From NCBI GenBank assembly GCA_012845835.1, contig JABAKD010000021.1:12208795-12272794 (forward strand): a DNA stretch of 64,000 nucleotides. The letters run 5' to 3'. The notes below the pieces were generated by a model that did no database searches, was not told the origin of the DNA, and saw only the letters and a list, made by a program, of their open reading frames with translations. This document shows, piece by piece, positions 53,945 through 64,000 of the stretch; the stretch's first letter is position 1, and each line of letters opens with the position of its first letter. Source of the DNA: Undaria pinnatifida (Eukaryota; Sar; Phaeophyceae; Laminariales; Alariaceae). Position numbers and translations under genes: made by a program.

Positions 53945-55030
53945 GTGTGGGGGAAAAAGATCGAGCGTGTGCTCGGAAGTCGATCGGGGCGGCACCAGCA
54001 AACATTCTGTCGCGATGCACAACGCGCCAGCCACTGCCGTCTTGCACCCGACGGCGGCTGGACCTCTCGTTAACATGGGCAGGGCCTGTGAGCCGGATCT
54101 GCCACCCGTACCTGTGAGTGTATACATAAAATGAGGGATCGGTTTACCGACTGGAGGGTCCTGGGAGGTGGCGCTCGTAAGGGCTTTGCCTTGACGCGAT
54201 CGAATGCCATGCATCCAGAGTCGGCCCGGCGGAATGACGTTTGCACCGGTTAGACGGGCTGCCTGCGTGTGGCTGGTCGACGCATGAGTTTCGCATACAG
54301 AGGTGGTGCTACTATCACCAGTGCTTCGGTTAAGCAGGTCGAGATAATAGGATGTCCTATACAACAAAAACAGCTTGTTGTGTGTATACCCTTGCGAGAA
54401 CTCATGGCGATAGCCGGATTTGACACGACACCCCTCAGCCCCCCTAGTCTACCACTCTGTAGATGATAAGAGTCCTCACCGCACATGCCATCGTTTACGA
54501 TATCTCCTAGCTCTTCGTCCGCCGAAAATTCTTGGAACGGGCGGCCTTGGCTTCAGAAGGAAAGGAAACCAACGGGGGGAAGGCGTGAAAGCATCCACGT
54601 TTTTTCACATTCACACCATAACATTGGAGCAGCGATAAATTAAAACGCCACAACATCCAACTGCAAATATTTACGGGTAGGCGTCGTTTCACTTTCATAC
54701 CTTGACCTATTTCGGTATTGATCAGATGTTACCCTCTGACAGTATAGCGAGTAGATGCCGTTGCGACGTAAATCGAATATCCTTCCGTTAAGCAGCATCC
54801 GTGTACTTCATCCTTGTACAGCAAGGCACATATGTTAAACTGGGTACAAGGTAAAGAACAGAGGATGGTGGTACCAACGCAACCGGTCTTCTTGCCCACA
54901 GAAGCTGGGCAACCGCGCACACCACACCCTTGCCTCTGTGTAACAGCGAAACTTGCACACCATTACCAACAGTATGTTCGACGAGTAAGGGCCTTGGCTT
55001 CCCCACACCCGGACGAATGCGCGTACTCAC

Positions 55031-55072
55031 GTTTCGGGGATGCATTGCAAGTTGGGGTTTCCATCCACGACC
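55031..55072 (-). CDS. Gene 2: C-terminal LRR-cap exon, 42 nt
   Basis: Between CTGGGCAG and AC|GTGAGT, phase 2 to 2. Joins the previous exon as TLDTLVVDGNPNLQCIPET: a truncated LRR with the N-P-x-L-x-C-I-P pattern typical of an LRR cap. The gene should continue, because the donor is strong and no stop lies in frame, but I could not place the next exon with confidence. Confidence 0.75.
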
Positions 55073-58000
55073 CTGCCCAGAGCGGCAACAACGTCGCACG
55101 GGGGATTGGGGTCAGGAGGCGCAAACAATGCTGGGGAGGGGGGGGGGTCAAAAAGTTCCGTTTATGTTTTGTCGAGGAAATGGGCGCTTGTCACACGTAC
55201 CAAACCCATTCATTTCTGCACAACGCGCTTCGCAAGGCCGCAAGGTGTCCTCATATGCCGGGCATGTTCTCTGAGCGCGAGGTAACGGTGGGGCGCACGG
55301 GCGAATGTTTGTGTTCTGCTGTTCCCGTTATCGGTATACACGCACAGCCCACACAACGCAGTCAAGTCATTAATGGAGTACCCTTCGAAACGACCGCAAG
55401 GCACAAGGTACGGTAGAGCCAGATCTCGGGCTAGGGGTGCAGCTGATTCCGGGAATTTTCTGAGCGCCTTAGCATGAGGAGCTAGCTCAATGTCAAAACC
55501 AACACCATCACAAGAAACATGACCTCGAAGACATGCATTCGCGCAACCCTCGACCAGCATTTCTGTGCGCTACAGTAGGTCTTCCAAAATAAACATACTC
55601 ATGAAATTGATCATGCCAAAACTCCGGTAGTTCCCCCGCTCGGGGGGCTCAACCGGTCAGAACAGTTTCGCCGAAAGAAAAGTGCAAACCCCTGCCATGG
55701 GATGACTCAGTCACCGCACAGCAGCAGTAGCACAGCAGTAGCACAGCAATAGCACAGCAATAGCACAGCAATAGCACAGTAGCGTCTGCTAGCTCGAACC
55801 GCCTGTTGTGCAAAACGTGGGCGGCGAAGGTATACGGCCCAGGGTGCACACTTACAGAGTGTCCAGTGTCCGCATGTCCGAGAATAGGCCATCCGGCAGG
55901 GTCGTGAGATTATTGTTGCGCATGTCCCTGGAGGCAGACGTTGAGATCACAGGGAGTTGACCCACAACGGAAACGGTGGGGATATCGTTGTTGAGGAATG
56001 CCCCGGTGAGACAGAAGAAGGAGCATGATGCGCCAAAAAAATGGGTGCGTGTTGCGTACTAACGGGTGCCGTCGGGCCCTCGCCGCTTGGATGTTTGCTT
56101 CCACGGCAATTGGAGCTGCGGCAACGATGTTCTTTTTCGGTCCCTAGCTGCATACGCGCATGCTTCTCGTTTATCTCTGTAGACCCCCAACATGCTGGAC
56201 GCTCAGGGTAGCCCGGTAGTTCTCACTCTAGCCTACATGTGAAAATTCGACACTCCAGCTGCCGTCGTTTCGAAGGCACTAGAGCATCAAGGGGAGGTTT
56301 GTCTCGTGTCGCGTGGCGACGATCGACGGGCCGTACCCAGAACTGATGCTTGATGTCACGGGAAATTAACTGTAAGAAAAAGCAGCGGACATATGTGTAG
56401 CGCCACACGGGCCCAGCTACCACATCAAACCTATCTCCGGGTACATCGTTACGTATTTTCCAGAAAATACTCAAACAGTCGACGTTTAGCTTCAAAGGTA
56501 CCAGATTACAAAACAGGAACGTAACTCAAACATAACATATGGTGCCGGTACAACCTTCGTACAGATCCGTTCGGCAAAAGACCGTGTTGTTGTGTGTGTG
56601 GAAATTAAGGAATGCGTTTTTTTGTTGCCGCGTAGCACGCGCTATGTGGCGTTGAGATTACCCAAGCGTGTGAGTGCATTAAGGCTAACATGCTTTACGT
56701 TAGATCATAACTACTAAGTAAGATGATTCCTGTTAGATGTTGGGAGCATGCACATATAAACGCTTTTAGTTGGTATGGTATGTTAATACCCCGTTCGTTT
56801 TTTCTATCTTGTGATTATCAAGTCGAGCGTGAAACGGAACGAGCATCGTGGCACGACGTAGCGTACGCCGCCCTTGCAAACAGAGCCCAAACCTCACCCG
56901 ATCAAGAGTACCGCACGGAATAAAGCTCGGCCAAGGGCCTATTCCAAATGCTTCGAGTCTTGAATCCTTTAAGCCTTGCATGTTCGCGATATTTACCGAA
57001 CGCCATGTAATCGTCTGTTACAGGCTGCGCCAAAAGAACCAAAACAGTTTGAATTGAAGTCACAGTAGTTTTTCGAGTGAGTTTTACAAAGCCAGTACCC
57101 GCGTGGCCGGCAAAAGCCGGGTGTCGAAGCGCCATTTGACAGGTAAAATACTAGTCTAGTCTACATGTGATACAATCCGCGATGCCGTAGTTTCGTGGTG
57201 AGCCAAGGACTTTTGATGCGATAGGGTAGCACTTTTGCTGCGAGAGGTGTATCCTCGCCTGAGGTAACCACCAAAAATCGCTGTGCTGAACTATTGTACG
57301 GAAGACCATAGTAAATAGAACCAAATATTCTTAGTAAAAATAGTTGAATATATACATTTTTGTGAGTACCGTAGGTCCCATTTACTATGCTCCCCCGTCA
57401 TAATTAGGAGCATTCATGACAGGGTTGTTAGTTGTAAGCCCGGGGCATGGGACGGTCCATCCGAGCTAAAGCTTTCATTTCTGTTCTCCCGATTTCCTTT
57501 TGTAGCGGATGAACTACGGAGACGTTCACGTGAGGATCCTCTGAAAAACAAGATCGTGGACACCCCTTCCACCGCAAAAACACTGCTGTTTTGAGTGACT
57601 CACAGGTTGAGCGTTACACCCTCCATCCCTGCAAACGCCTCCGCACGGAATCCAACCAGCTCGTTGTCGTATAGGCTCCTGACGGGGAGATCGCAGCACA
57701 GCAAGAGGTACAGTACAGGAGACACCAAACCATTAAGATGAGGCGGGGGATAATCAGAAAAAAAGCTGGGGTGGGGTTTACAGGACAATAACAACATTCG
57801 CGAGCCACTATTTTTGTATCGATTTTAGTATGTGGAACGCACCCGTTCTCCAACAATAAACCTATCCCCAGCCACAATTCCGGTTTCGTGCAAACTAGGC
57901 CCGCAGTAATCCCTCCATGACTGCAAACCCGTTTGGGGGTTATTTCGGCGGATTGGATGTTGATTGTGTGACAGGATCGGCTCGAGACACATTGATATGC

Positions 58001-61000
58001 GGGCGCCCCTCCTACAGGAAACCTGCACGCGTCGGGAAGGTGACGATCTTCGATCGTATGCGTCATATATCTGTCGGTATGTTTGTAGTTGTGCAGGATA
58101 TGTGCGGAAAATATTCATGCAATGGCGTAACGTTTGCTATATGAACCATCCATGCAGATCATATACAAAAGTCCCACTCAGCGGCATGACTTACGGGCCA
58201 GATGGAGATGGTTTTGACCGCGGGGATTTACCTAGCCTGGAAGGCATGTGACTCATCCCACGGTCGGGCGTGCAGCAGATGTTCCTGACCCCGTAACACG
58301 AGTGGAGCACAATATCTCACCCGAAACATGCATTCGTTCGTGCAGTCTGACCAGCCTTTCTACGCGCTAGCCCTAAAGCGAAACATACCCGAAAGATTAT
58401 TATACCAACCGATTGTTCCACGTTTGGAGAGCTCAACCCCGGCTAGAAACGCCTGAACAGCCTAAAACATGCAACCTCTACAACCCTGAAACACATGAAG
58501 AGTTCGGATGAAAAATGGGGACCTCAATCCGCCTGCGGGTTGTGTAAACACGTGAGTCGTGTGCGCTACATTTGGGCGGCTTTTCGACCTCTCACCCTTG
58601 GGTCAGACGTGGCAGTTGACCTACAACGGGAGTCTCCTTCGCCTGGTGGAGTGGTGATTGCTGGCGATACGATTGTCTGTGGTATCTCTAACATCCCGCC
58701 CTGCGACCATACACGAGGTACTGTAGGAGTTGCACCAATCCTTGTCCTACAGGTAATTCTATACAGCGTGTCTCGCCAGTGGCGCCTGCTGGTTCGCGTT
58801 CAGCACGCGAAGTGAGCTACGGCTAATATCATTCGAAGAAGTTGCAACGCGTGGAACAGAGATTAGACATTCAGTCATGGCTTTTGTGTTTCAGGGCCAA
58901 CCGATCCCCGGCCAGCATGGAGCACATGGCCTGAATTCTTCGGCGAATTGGAGCCGGACGCTAGTAACGAAATATGTGTGAATGCGTTTCCTGGATTGGA
59001 TCTACACTATACATATCACGCACAGCGTATGAGAACGACACGTAAATTTTATCTAGATTATCTAGACCTCGATTGAGCTGGTGTTGTCAACATTTCACTC
59101 ACACGATTCTCAAGTTCGGGCAGCCTTCGAAGACGCGATCGGGCAAGGTCGCCAGTTGGTTGTTGCGGAGATAGCTGGCAGACACAGAGGGCAAAGCGAG
59201 GACAGCACAGACGAGACACGGGGTTTCTATCGCGCAATAGAGGATTGTCTCACGGGGACGGAGCACGAAACACCAACCGCGGTTAACGCTTACGTAATAC
59301 GGAACTTCCGAGGGGAAAATGGTCGATGAAACGAGTTGACTGTAGCATCGCGCCACACCAAGCACCCAAGGCCGCAGATATATGTAGATGCCAACCGAAC
59401 GGAGTGGAACACAAGAACATGTGTAGGACGTGCGCGCAACACCTACTAATGAGATACTTCAAACGATATCGCACTGCTTTCAAAACGATAGGTAGGATCA
59501 CGATTACTTCGTGGTTTGTAAGTCAAATCGGCACACCTAGGTCCCACATGTGGGTTAAGCCGCATCAGCAACCCGGCTAGCGGCGAACACGCTGCTGGAT
59601 TGATGGTTTCAGACCTACCTCGACGAAGACCCCATATTCCCCCCCCCCCGGCTACACTCTCGAGGAGAACAGCTCGCGACAAATGACCACCCAATACCGG
59701 CTACCTATATATGCCTTCCATGCCTCTCGTGGTTGTCACCCTATCACAAGGGGTGTGGGTTCAGTTGTGGACATTCGCTTGCAGCGCGACTTTCGTGTGG
59801 CATTTTCAACCTCCCTTAACCGTGGATAGAGGGTGTTCGCCACCCCTCAAAGAGCCATCCCACGGTAGGGTGTAGCAGCATGATCAGATCAGTCCCTGAG
59901 CTCCTCACATGAGGAACTCAATATCTCACCCGAAAAATGACTTCGAAGGCATTCCTTCGCACAACCCGACCAAGCTTCTATGCCTCAGTCATGAAACAAT
60001 ATGTACTCGGGATATTACCTTATTGACCGGCAGTTCTTCACATGAGGAACTCAATCGCCCAGGGAATCTTTGGCGCAATCATACAACTGCAACCCCTACC
60101 GTGGGATGACCCCAAAGCTCTCACATGAAAACAAGGCTCTCGAGCTCGGAGAAAATTCCCGCCGGCAGTTCGGTGAGGTTGTTGTAGTACAGGTAGCTGA
60201 AAAGGGGCACACAGGATACAACGCGTCGACGGTGAGCGAATATATCTCGGTAGGGTGGTTGTGGTTTTCAGTTCGCCCGGAAGTGAAATCTGTGTGGTGG
60301 TAAAACTGTGCGGTGGTGTCTCTCTCGGAGGTGAAACTCCGCAAAAATGTGAGGATGTTCAGGTTTGGCTGGCTAATCTGAGGGGAAAAGGTCCTATATC
60401 GTGCTTGCGGTGTGAAACCGAGGAGGAAGTGAAACTGCCTGGAAGTGGGGTTAAAGTGGGATGAACGTCCCCCACGCCGTATCTTGAGTCCAGGGCTGTG
60501 TAATCGTCCGACACATGCAGAGATGTCGCAGAGGACGCGTGGTAGGATAAAGATACCATGGTATAAACTAGAGTTTCCGCGCTGAAAACGTTTCTGATTG
60601 ACTACTGGCTAACCAGGGAGGAAGAGCTTAGCTAAGTGCCTGAAAGGCGTAACGCGTGCGGCCATGTGCAGTTCTTGAGGATGCGGAAAGCACGCTGAAT
60701 GATCCGCAGAACTCACAACAGGTTGAGGTTGACGAGACCAGAGAAGAGCCCCTCTGGCAAGCTGGTCAGTCCCAAATTGCCCAAGTCCCTGGTATTGCGT
60801 AGGCGCCAGTCATGAAGAGGATGGAGATCAGTAAATGTGTGGCGATCGCAGAGGGACGGGCGTGTGGTCATACCGATATTATCTTCTCGCAATATTTGCT
60901 TCCAGGTACAGTTGAAAGTTGATACTCAAGTAGAGAATATTACTCAGTGCAAGCAGTGATTTTGTCAACTATAAAGTTACAACTGCGATGCTTCGCGGGA

Positions 61001-62844
61001 GAGCGGTAGTACTAGATGGTGCCTCTAGCCGCAGCTCGGAAATGAGCACGGCACACTGCGCGACCGTCAGAGAGCGCCTGCTTCCTCGAAACAAGTGAGG
61101 AGGACTTATGCCGTAGACTTTGTCGCTCGATGTGTTTGGTAAAACCGTGTGAAAATACGAAAGGGAAAAGTTCCTCGTCCAAGCCAACGATATGATAGTG
61201 TATATTATACCAGGTACATAGTATCATACCGACATTTTTACTGCCACGCACACACGAGTGCAAACGATTATATGTCAGAAGCAGCCCCCAAAAAAACACA
61301 GTTATACAGCGAGATGCAAGCTAAGTGCGTGACAGAACGGCGCAATAGCTCAGTGACAAGAACAAATTCAGCAGCGCCGCTCGTTGCGAGTGGCTACATG
61401 AGCAGCCGAAAATCGATACCCCACAAAAGAGCTATCCCCATTGCAGCACGTCTCAGAGGGGACAATCGTCCTATTAAATGGGGATAACGGCGGCTACAAG
61501 GTCTACCTCCGCCACGCGTTCGGGGTGGCACGACGCAGAAAACCGGTCTTTCACTTCAGGAACCTCGCGACGCGTTCTGCGATAGAGGAATACCTTTTTT
61601 TGGCGAAAATGGTTTCTGAATGACGGGGCTTCCATAAAAAAGTCGTCGAAAATTGGTCACTTTGTTTGCGAGATTCTCGCTCATGACCTAGGCCATGGGA
61701 TATGTCCACCCCTTAATAACGGCAGTTTTTCCTCCAAATCAGGCTTTGGTTAAGAAGGACGAGTCTTAAGTTTTAGGCTCCTACACCGAGGTATCCTCAG
61801 AAAAAAAAGTGGTGCGCACCTCTACTTGCAGCACGCGTCCCGCGAGGATCGGAGGTTGCGAGGTGTGTGCGCGGTAGGTGGATACGTCTGAAAGCGACCA
61901 AGGTTTGCCCCCGGGGAGTCACTGTTGGGGCTTCGACCCTTCTCAGTTGGTCGGGCTCTACTCGACCGAGTGAGCCCCTCGCTCCTTCACGGATTCAAGG
62001 CAAGCTTCGTTATATTTTTTTGTTTTGTTTTGTTGCGGGGGATACTGCTGGAACGTCTAGCTAAGCCGCGCGCCAAGCAAACAGCCTGAAGATATTTTTG
62101 CAGTGAGGTACACAGAGTCATTCGTGCGAGTGGTCCCAATCCGGGAGTGAAAAACAGGGTACCCATCCCCTATGTTCGGCTCTACTTGACCAAGCCCCTA
62201 CGATTTGCGATGAGCTGGGTTTCGAAACTGGCAAGCGCGCCTGACCAGAAATTACGTCGTACGGTCTTATATTAGCATATAAGCTTATTGGTATACCCGC
62301 ATGCTCACTACGGTATTACAGACCACTCGTGTCGCTGGCTCTATACGTTGCTTAAAAGCGGACTCGACGCGTTGCTGACCAAGAGTAATACTTCGTATGT
62401 AACAACAATACCTGGTTTATAACAACACACAAGGCCATGGCGACGGCACATGTTCTACAACCAAAACCACGACAATATCAACATTGTGGTCATAATATAT
62501 ATATATAAATAACTATAATCCAACTATAGCAGGGATTACCCAAGAATGGCCCCCGTATCGCTCATAATAGTCAGTAGTCGCCCGCAGTTCCGCAAGGCAG
62601 GTACCAGACAAAAAAAAAAAAAGCTGTTATCTCTGCAATAGAACCGGACACTGATCAAGACGTTATTTTACCGCAATACGACGTGCGGTGGGCAGCACTT
62701 ACAGCGTGTTGAGGTTGGTCTTCCCGAAGGCCTCGAAGCATGCCGGAAGGTAAGTCAAGTCGTCGTCCGCAAGGCCACAGTCTCCCAGCCGCCTGTCGTC
62801 ATTGGTGGGGGTGCAAGCCAGGAAGATGTCAGTTTCCAGGTTGC
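55031..62844 (-). CDS. Gene 2: leucine-rich repeat protein with one LRR per exon (partial)
   Basis: Minus-strand exons, in transcript order: 62844-62703, 60788-60717, 60196-60125, 59174-59103, 57678-57604, 55927-55856 and 55072-55031. Every junction is phase 2 and every donor is GTGAGT, GTGAGA or GTAAGT. Joined, they give an unbroken chain of 24- or 25-residue LRRs of the form L-xx-N-x-L-xx-LP-xxxF-xxxxx-L-xx-L, ending in a cap-like DGNPNLQCIPET. This LRR type forms curved ligand-binding solenoids, usually extracellular. The single-LRR, same-phase exon layout is described for brown algal LRR receptor-like genes (LRR-ROCO family in Ectocarpus). No GTPase, kinase or membrane segment is visible here, and the true start and stop are not located, so the subfamily is unknown. 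Confidence 0.8.
55425..55710. mobile_element. Family B MITE-like element
   Basis: Left GGGCTAGGGGTGCAGCTG region, right GCAAACCCCTGCCATGGGAT; interior GCATGAGGAGCTAGCTCAAT. Confidence 0.62.
55722..55782. repeat. GCACAGCAATA-type minisatellite
   Basis: Five tandem units of AGCACAGCAAT/AGCACAGCAGT (11 bp) in a gene 2 intron. Confidence 0.88.
55856..55927 (-). CDS. Gene 2: single-LRR exon, 72 nt
   Basis: Between CCTCCAG and CT|GTAAGT: 72 nt, phase 2 to 2. Encodes DMRNNNLTTLPDGLFSDMRT then LDT. Confidence 0.88.
55928..57603 (-). other. Gene 2 intron
   Basis: 1,676 nt. No repeat family copy recognised apart from a short family A-like trace near 57215. Confidence 0.65.
57604..57678 (-). CDS. Gene 2: single-LRR exon, 75 nt
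   Basis: Between CCCGTCAG and CT|GTGAGT: 75 nt, phase 2 to 2. Encodes SLYDNELVGFRAEAFAGMEG then VTLN. One residue longer than its neighbours, in the loop after the conserved F, and it lacks the usual LP pair (GF instead). An alternative acceptor three bases on (GGAG) would give 72 nt but shift the register. Confidence 0.82.
57679..59102 (-). other. Gene 2 intron
   Basis: 1,424 nt containing a family B element (58255-58490). No further LRR exon found. Confidence 0.68.
58255..58490. mobile_element. Family B MITE-like element
   Basis: Left ATCCCACGGTCGGGCGTGCA, right CATGCAACCTCTACAACCCT; interior ATCTCACCCGAAACATGCAT. Confidence 0.65.
59103..59174 (-). CDS. Gene 2: single-LRR exon, 72 nt
   Basis: Between TGCCAG and GT|GTGAGT: 72 nt, phase 2 to 2. 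Encodes YLRNNQLATLPDRVFEGCPN then LRI, a textbook LRR. Confidence 0.9.
59175..60124 (-). other. Gene 2 intron
   Basis: 950 nt containing a family B element (59857-60112) that ends 12 bp from the neighbouring exon. Confidence 0.7.
59857..60112. mobile_element. Family B MITE-like element, best-preserved copy
   Basis: Left ATCCCACGGTAGGGTGTAGC and right CTGCAACCCCTACCGTGGGAT are clear inverted repeats. Both internal CACATGAGGAACTCAAT blocks are intact. Confidence 0.76.
60125..60196 (-). CDS. Gene 2: single-LRR exon, 72 nt
   Basis: Between TTTTCAG and AT|GTGAGA: 72 nt, phase 2 to 2. Encodes YLYYNNLTELPAGIFSELES then LVF. Same LRR register as its neighbours. Confidence 0.88.
60197..60716 (-). 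other. Gene 2 intron
   Basis: 520 nt; includes GTGAAACT repeats near 60290-60450 and a family A-like end at 60535-60560. Confidence 0.65.
60717..60788 (-). CDS. Gene 2: single-LRR exon, 72 nt
   Basis: Between ACCAG and TT|GTGAGT: 72 nt, phase 2 to 2. Encodes DLGNLGLTSLPEGLFSGLVN then LNL, with LP at positions 10-11 and F at 15 of the 24-residue LRR. Confidence 0.87.
61569..61839. mobile_element. Family A MITE-like element
   Basis: Left GACGCGTTCTGCGATAGAGG, right CTCTACTTGCAGCACGCGTC, in an intron of gene 2. Confidence 0.72.
61905..62172. mobile_element. Family C MITE-like element
   Basis: Interior TCGGGCTCTACTCGACCGAG and ACACAGAGTCATTCGTGCGA, right end GGGTACCCATCCCCTATG, inside a gene 2 intron. 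Confidence 0.55.
62703..62844 (-). CDS. Gene 2: N-terminal LRR exon
   Basis: Reads GNLETDIFLACTPTNDDRRL then GDCGLADDDLTYLPACFEAF and GKTNLNTL, ending at CT|GTAAGT (phase 2). Four cysteines lie before and within the first LRR, as in an N-terminal cap. The donor end at 62703 is firm. The acceptor at GAAGAG (after 62844) has a poor pyrimidine tract; a few bases upstream a TAG closes the frame, so the exon cannot extend beyond about 62862. Confidence 0.65.
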
Positions 62845-63092
62845 CTCTTCTTCCCCAAGAGATGCGCTATCATCGCGGTCCCTGGTAGCGTACACCGAGG
62901 CTGCACTAGGCGACGCGAAGGGGGGGGATTGCTCCCGTTCATACTACCCATTGAAGACCATTTATACCAGCGCTCGAGTGGCGTTACTGCACCTCGTCCC
63001 CGAAAACAAGTCCAAATAGTTCGACAGCGCAGCGGATGGTGCTATATTCATGGCACTTGTTTTCGCGGTATACAGGTAAGCACATCAACGAA

Positions 63093-63225
63093 ATGGGTTA
63101 CCTTGGGTACCCCGATATGAAGTGAGAAATAGGTAGATCTTAGTATAGGCGGGACAATCCGATTTGACCGCTCTCAAGTCCCGAACGCTCGTATCCTGGG
63201 CGCTCTGTAATTTGGATACCCCACC
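63093..63225. mobile_element. Family F MITE-like element, shorter copy
   Basis: Shares TATAGGCGGGACAATCCGAT and GACCGCTCTCAAGTCCCGAA with the copy at 53747 and ends TTTGGATACCCCACC. Confidence 0.58.
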
Positions 63226-63476
63226 GCACAGTAGCCAGTCGCGCGAGTGGCTCTTGAGTGGGCAAAAAAAAAATAGGGGACCCACAACTAAATGCCCTTC
63301 CTCAGGTTTGGCCTGTCGAGTGTATACTCGCGGGACGTCGGACCGTGTCGTGCTGTATATCTAGAAGCCAAATGATTCTGGACTTCGAAGCATGAGGCAT
63401 AGGTCTATGTACAAGCAGGTGAGGAGATCCAAGGTCAATCCGGTCGTCTAGGCATGCTCGCTACGACGATTTAAGG

Positions 63477-63745
63477 CCGAGGCTGCGGTAAGGAGAAGGG
63501 TACCTTTTTTTTTCATTGTGCCACATTTGAGGCGCTCGCACCAGCGGTTCTGTACCCTCTCACTGACCAAAAAAAAAAACTTTCGACGCGATTGGTTTGG
63601 TGCGTCGTGGCTTCCCATCCCATTGCGAGTTCGTAATACTATAGTGACAACTTTCGGTCTATCTAAAGGCCGCGAAACGGACAGGGGGGTCACTCGCGCG
63701 AGTGACCCCGAGTCAAACCGCAAAAATGGGGCCCCCAAAACAACA
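63477..63745. mobile_element. Family C MITE-like element
   Basis: Left CCGAGGCTGCGGTAAGGA; perfect palindrome GGGGTCACTCGCGCGAGTGA (and on) at 63685-63710. Confidence 0.62.
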
Positions 63746-63753
63746 CACCCTCC

Positions 63754-64000
63754 GACGCCTGCTACGATAGAGGTGCACCATATTTTTTTATGCAATTCCA
63801 CAACTTCGGAGCTCAAGACCTCTCCCAAAAACTGTGTTTTGATGAAAAAACAAGACTGGCACCGGATGAATAACCCGGACGGCCTATCCATGTATATACC
63901 ACGAAAATCAGTGAAAACAAATTAATTGGCCTATTTCCGACGAATTTGAGGAACTCGGCCGCGTTTAGAAACCGTTTCAGACCAAAAGTGCTACCTCTAT
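63754..64000. mobile_element. Family A MITE-like element, cut by window end
   Basis: Left GACGCCTGCTACGATAGAGG; the window stops inside the right terminal repeat (GTGCTACCTCTAT). Confidence 0.72.

Larger units (their letters stand above)
43794..55030. other. Intergenic region between convergent genes
   Basis: Contains the 3' flank of gene 1 and of the LRR gene, in which further LRR-gene exons may hide. Recognised contents are a diverged tandem duplication (43975-44380), a 49-bp duplication (45431-45528), a 333-codon frame (46096-47097, -), an ATTCGATAG-type minisatellite (47560-47710), family A copies (47155-47265, 48406-48678, 53345-53622, 53662-53738), family C copies (49321-49580, 52220-52510), family D (50962-51232) and family F (53747-53944). 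The stretches 45530-46090, 49590-50950 and 51240-52200 have several open frames but no recognisable domain. Confidence 0.6.
55073..55855 (-). other. Gene 2 intron between last LRR and cap exons
   Basis: 783 nt, carrying a family B element (about 55425-55710) and an AGCAGTAGCAC-type minisatellite (55722-55782). Confidence 0.7.
60789..62702 (-). other. Gene 2 intron
   Basis: 1,914 nt containing a family A element (61569-61839), a family C element (61905-62172) and an AT run near 62496-62508. Confidence 0.7.
62845..64000. other. 5' flank or further intron of gene 2
   Basis: Holds a family F element (63093-63225), a fragment and a full copy of family C (63230-63290, 63477-63745) and a family A element cut by the window end (63754-64000). 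No start exon or signal peptide for gene 2 could be identified. Confidence 0.55.

Noticed and set aside
53820-54111. Candidate terminal exon of gene 2 (acceptor CACAG, phase-compatible, 96 residues then stop)
   Set aside because: The last half and the stop lie inside the family F element 53747-53944, whose other copy at 63093 gives the same peptide pattern; a 157-codon frame in another register is equally open. Transcripts would be needed to revive it.
54814-55416. 200-codon frame on the + strand
   Set aside because: It overlaps the well-supported LRR-cap exon on the other strand, crosses a G-rich tract and has no recognisable motif.
63085-63285. Peptide DLRAVKS shared with 53820-54047, first read as a repeated exon of a tandem LRR gene
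   Set aside because: The shared sequence is bounded by inverted repeats (family F), so it is better explained as a mobile element.

Overview
The window is eukaryotic nuclear DNA, most likely from a brown alga (Phaeophyceae) with a large, repeat-rich genome. The reasons are two interrupted genes with mostly GT-AG introns of 0.3 to 12 kb, about 3% coding density, dense short inverted-repeat elements and long microsatellites, and above all a leucine-rich-repeat (LRR) gene in which each exon carries one LRR and all introns share one phase. That exon layout is known from brown algal (Ectocarpus) LRR receptor-like genes. No ribosomal RNA gene, intact tRNA gene, CRISPR array or prokaryotic operon is visible. 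The assignment to brown algae is an inference; another stramenopile is possible.

Gene 1 (+ strand, 2279-43793) encodes a secreted or lumenal FAD-dependent oxidoreductase of the flavin amine oxidase superfamily. I rebuilt it by hand from 17 exons. Every splice phase fits, the exons sum to 1902 nt, and the reading frame gives 633 residues from a signal peptide through the FAD-binding Rossmann motif to a typical amine-oxidase C-terminus. Introns make up about 95% of the 41.5 kb locus (39,613 nt; the first intron is 12.3 kb). One intron appears to use a GC donor.

Gene 2 (- strand, 55031-62844 as far as seen, incomplete at one or both ends) converges on gene 1. It encodes an LRR protein: a cysteine-containing N-terminal LRR exon, five single-LRR exons (four of 72 nt, one of 75 nt) and a 42-nt exon that looks like the C-terminal LRR cap. 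All junctions are phase 2.

Most of the remaining DNA is non-coding and repetitive. At least five families of short inverted-repeat (MITE-like) elements, here called A, B, C, D and F, recur throughout introns and intergenic DNA. The termini of A-D share a core resembling ACGRTAG, suggesting mobilisation by related transposases. Two family C copies, in opposite orientations in introns 5 and 10, carry internal minisatellites of about 475 and 314 bp built from a CATCATAA-like unit. Other simple repeats include a CTGT array of about 300 bp, a GAT array of about 100 bp, GC-rich and CAG tracts, and several tandem duplications. tRNA-like internal-promoter motifs suggest SINE-like sequence near 10.1-10.8 kb and 37.1 kb. 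A 333-codon unbroken frame at 46096-47097 (-) is longer than I would expect by chance and may be a relic of a transposon protein.
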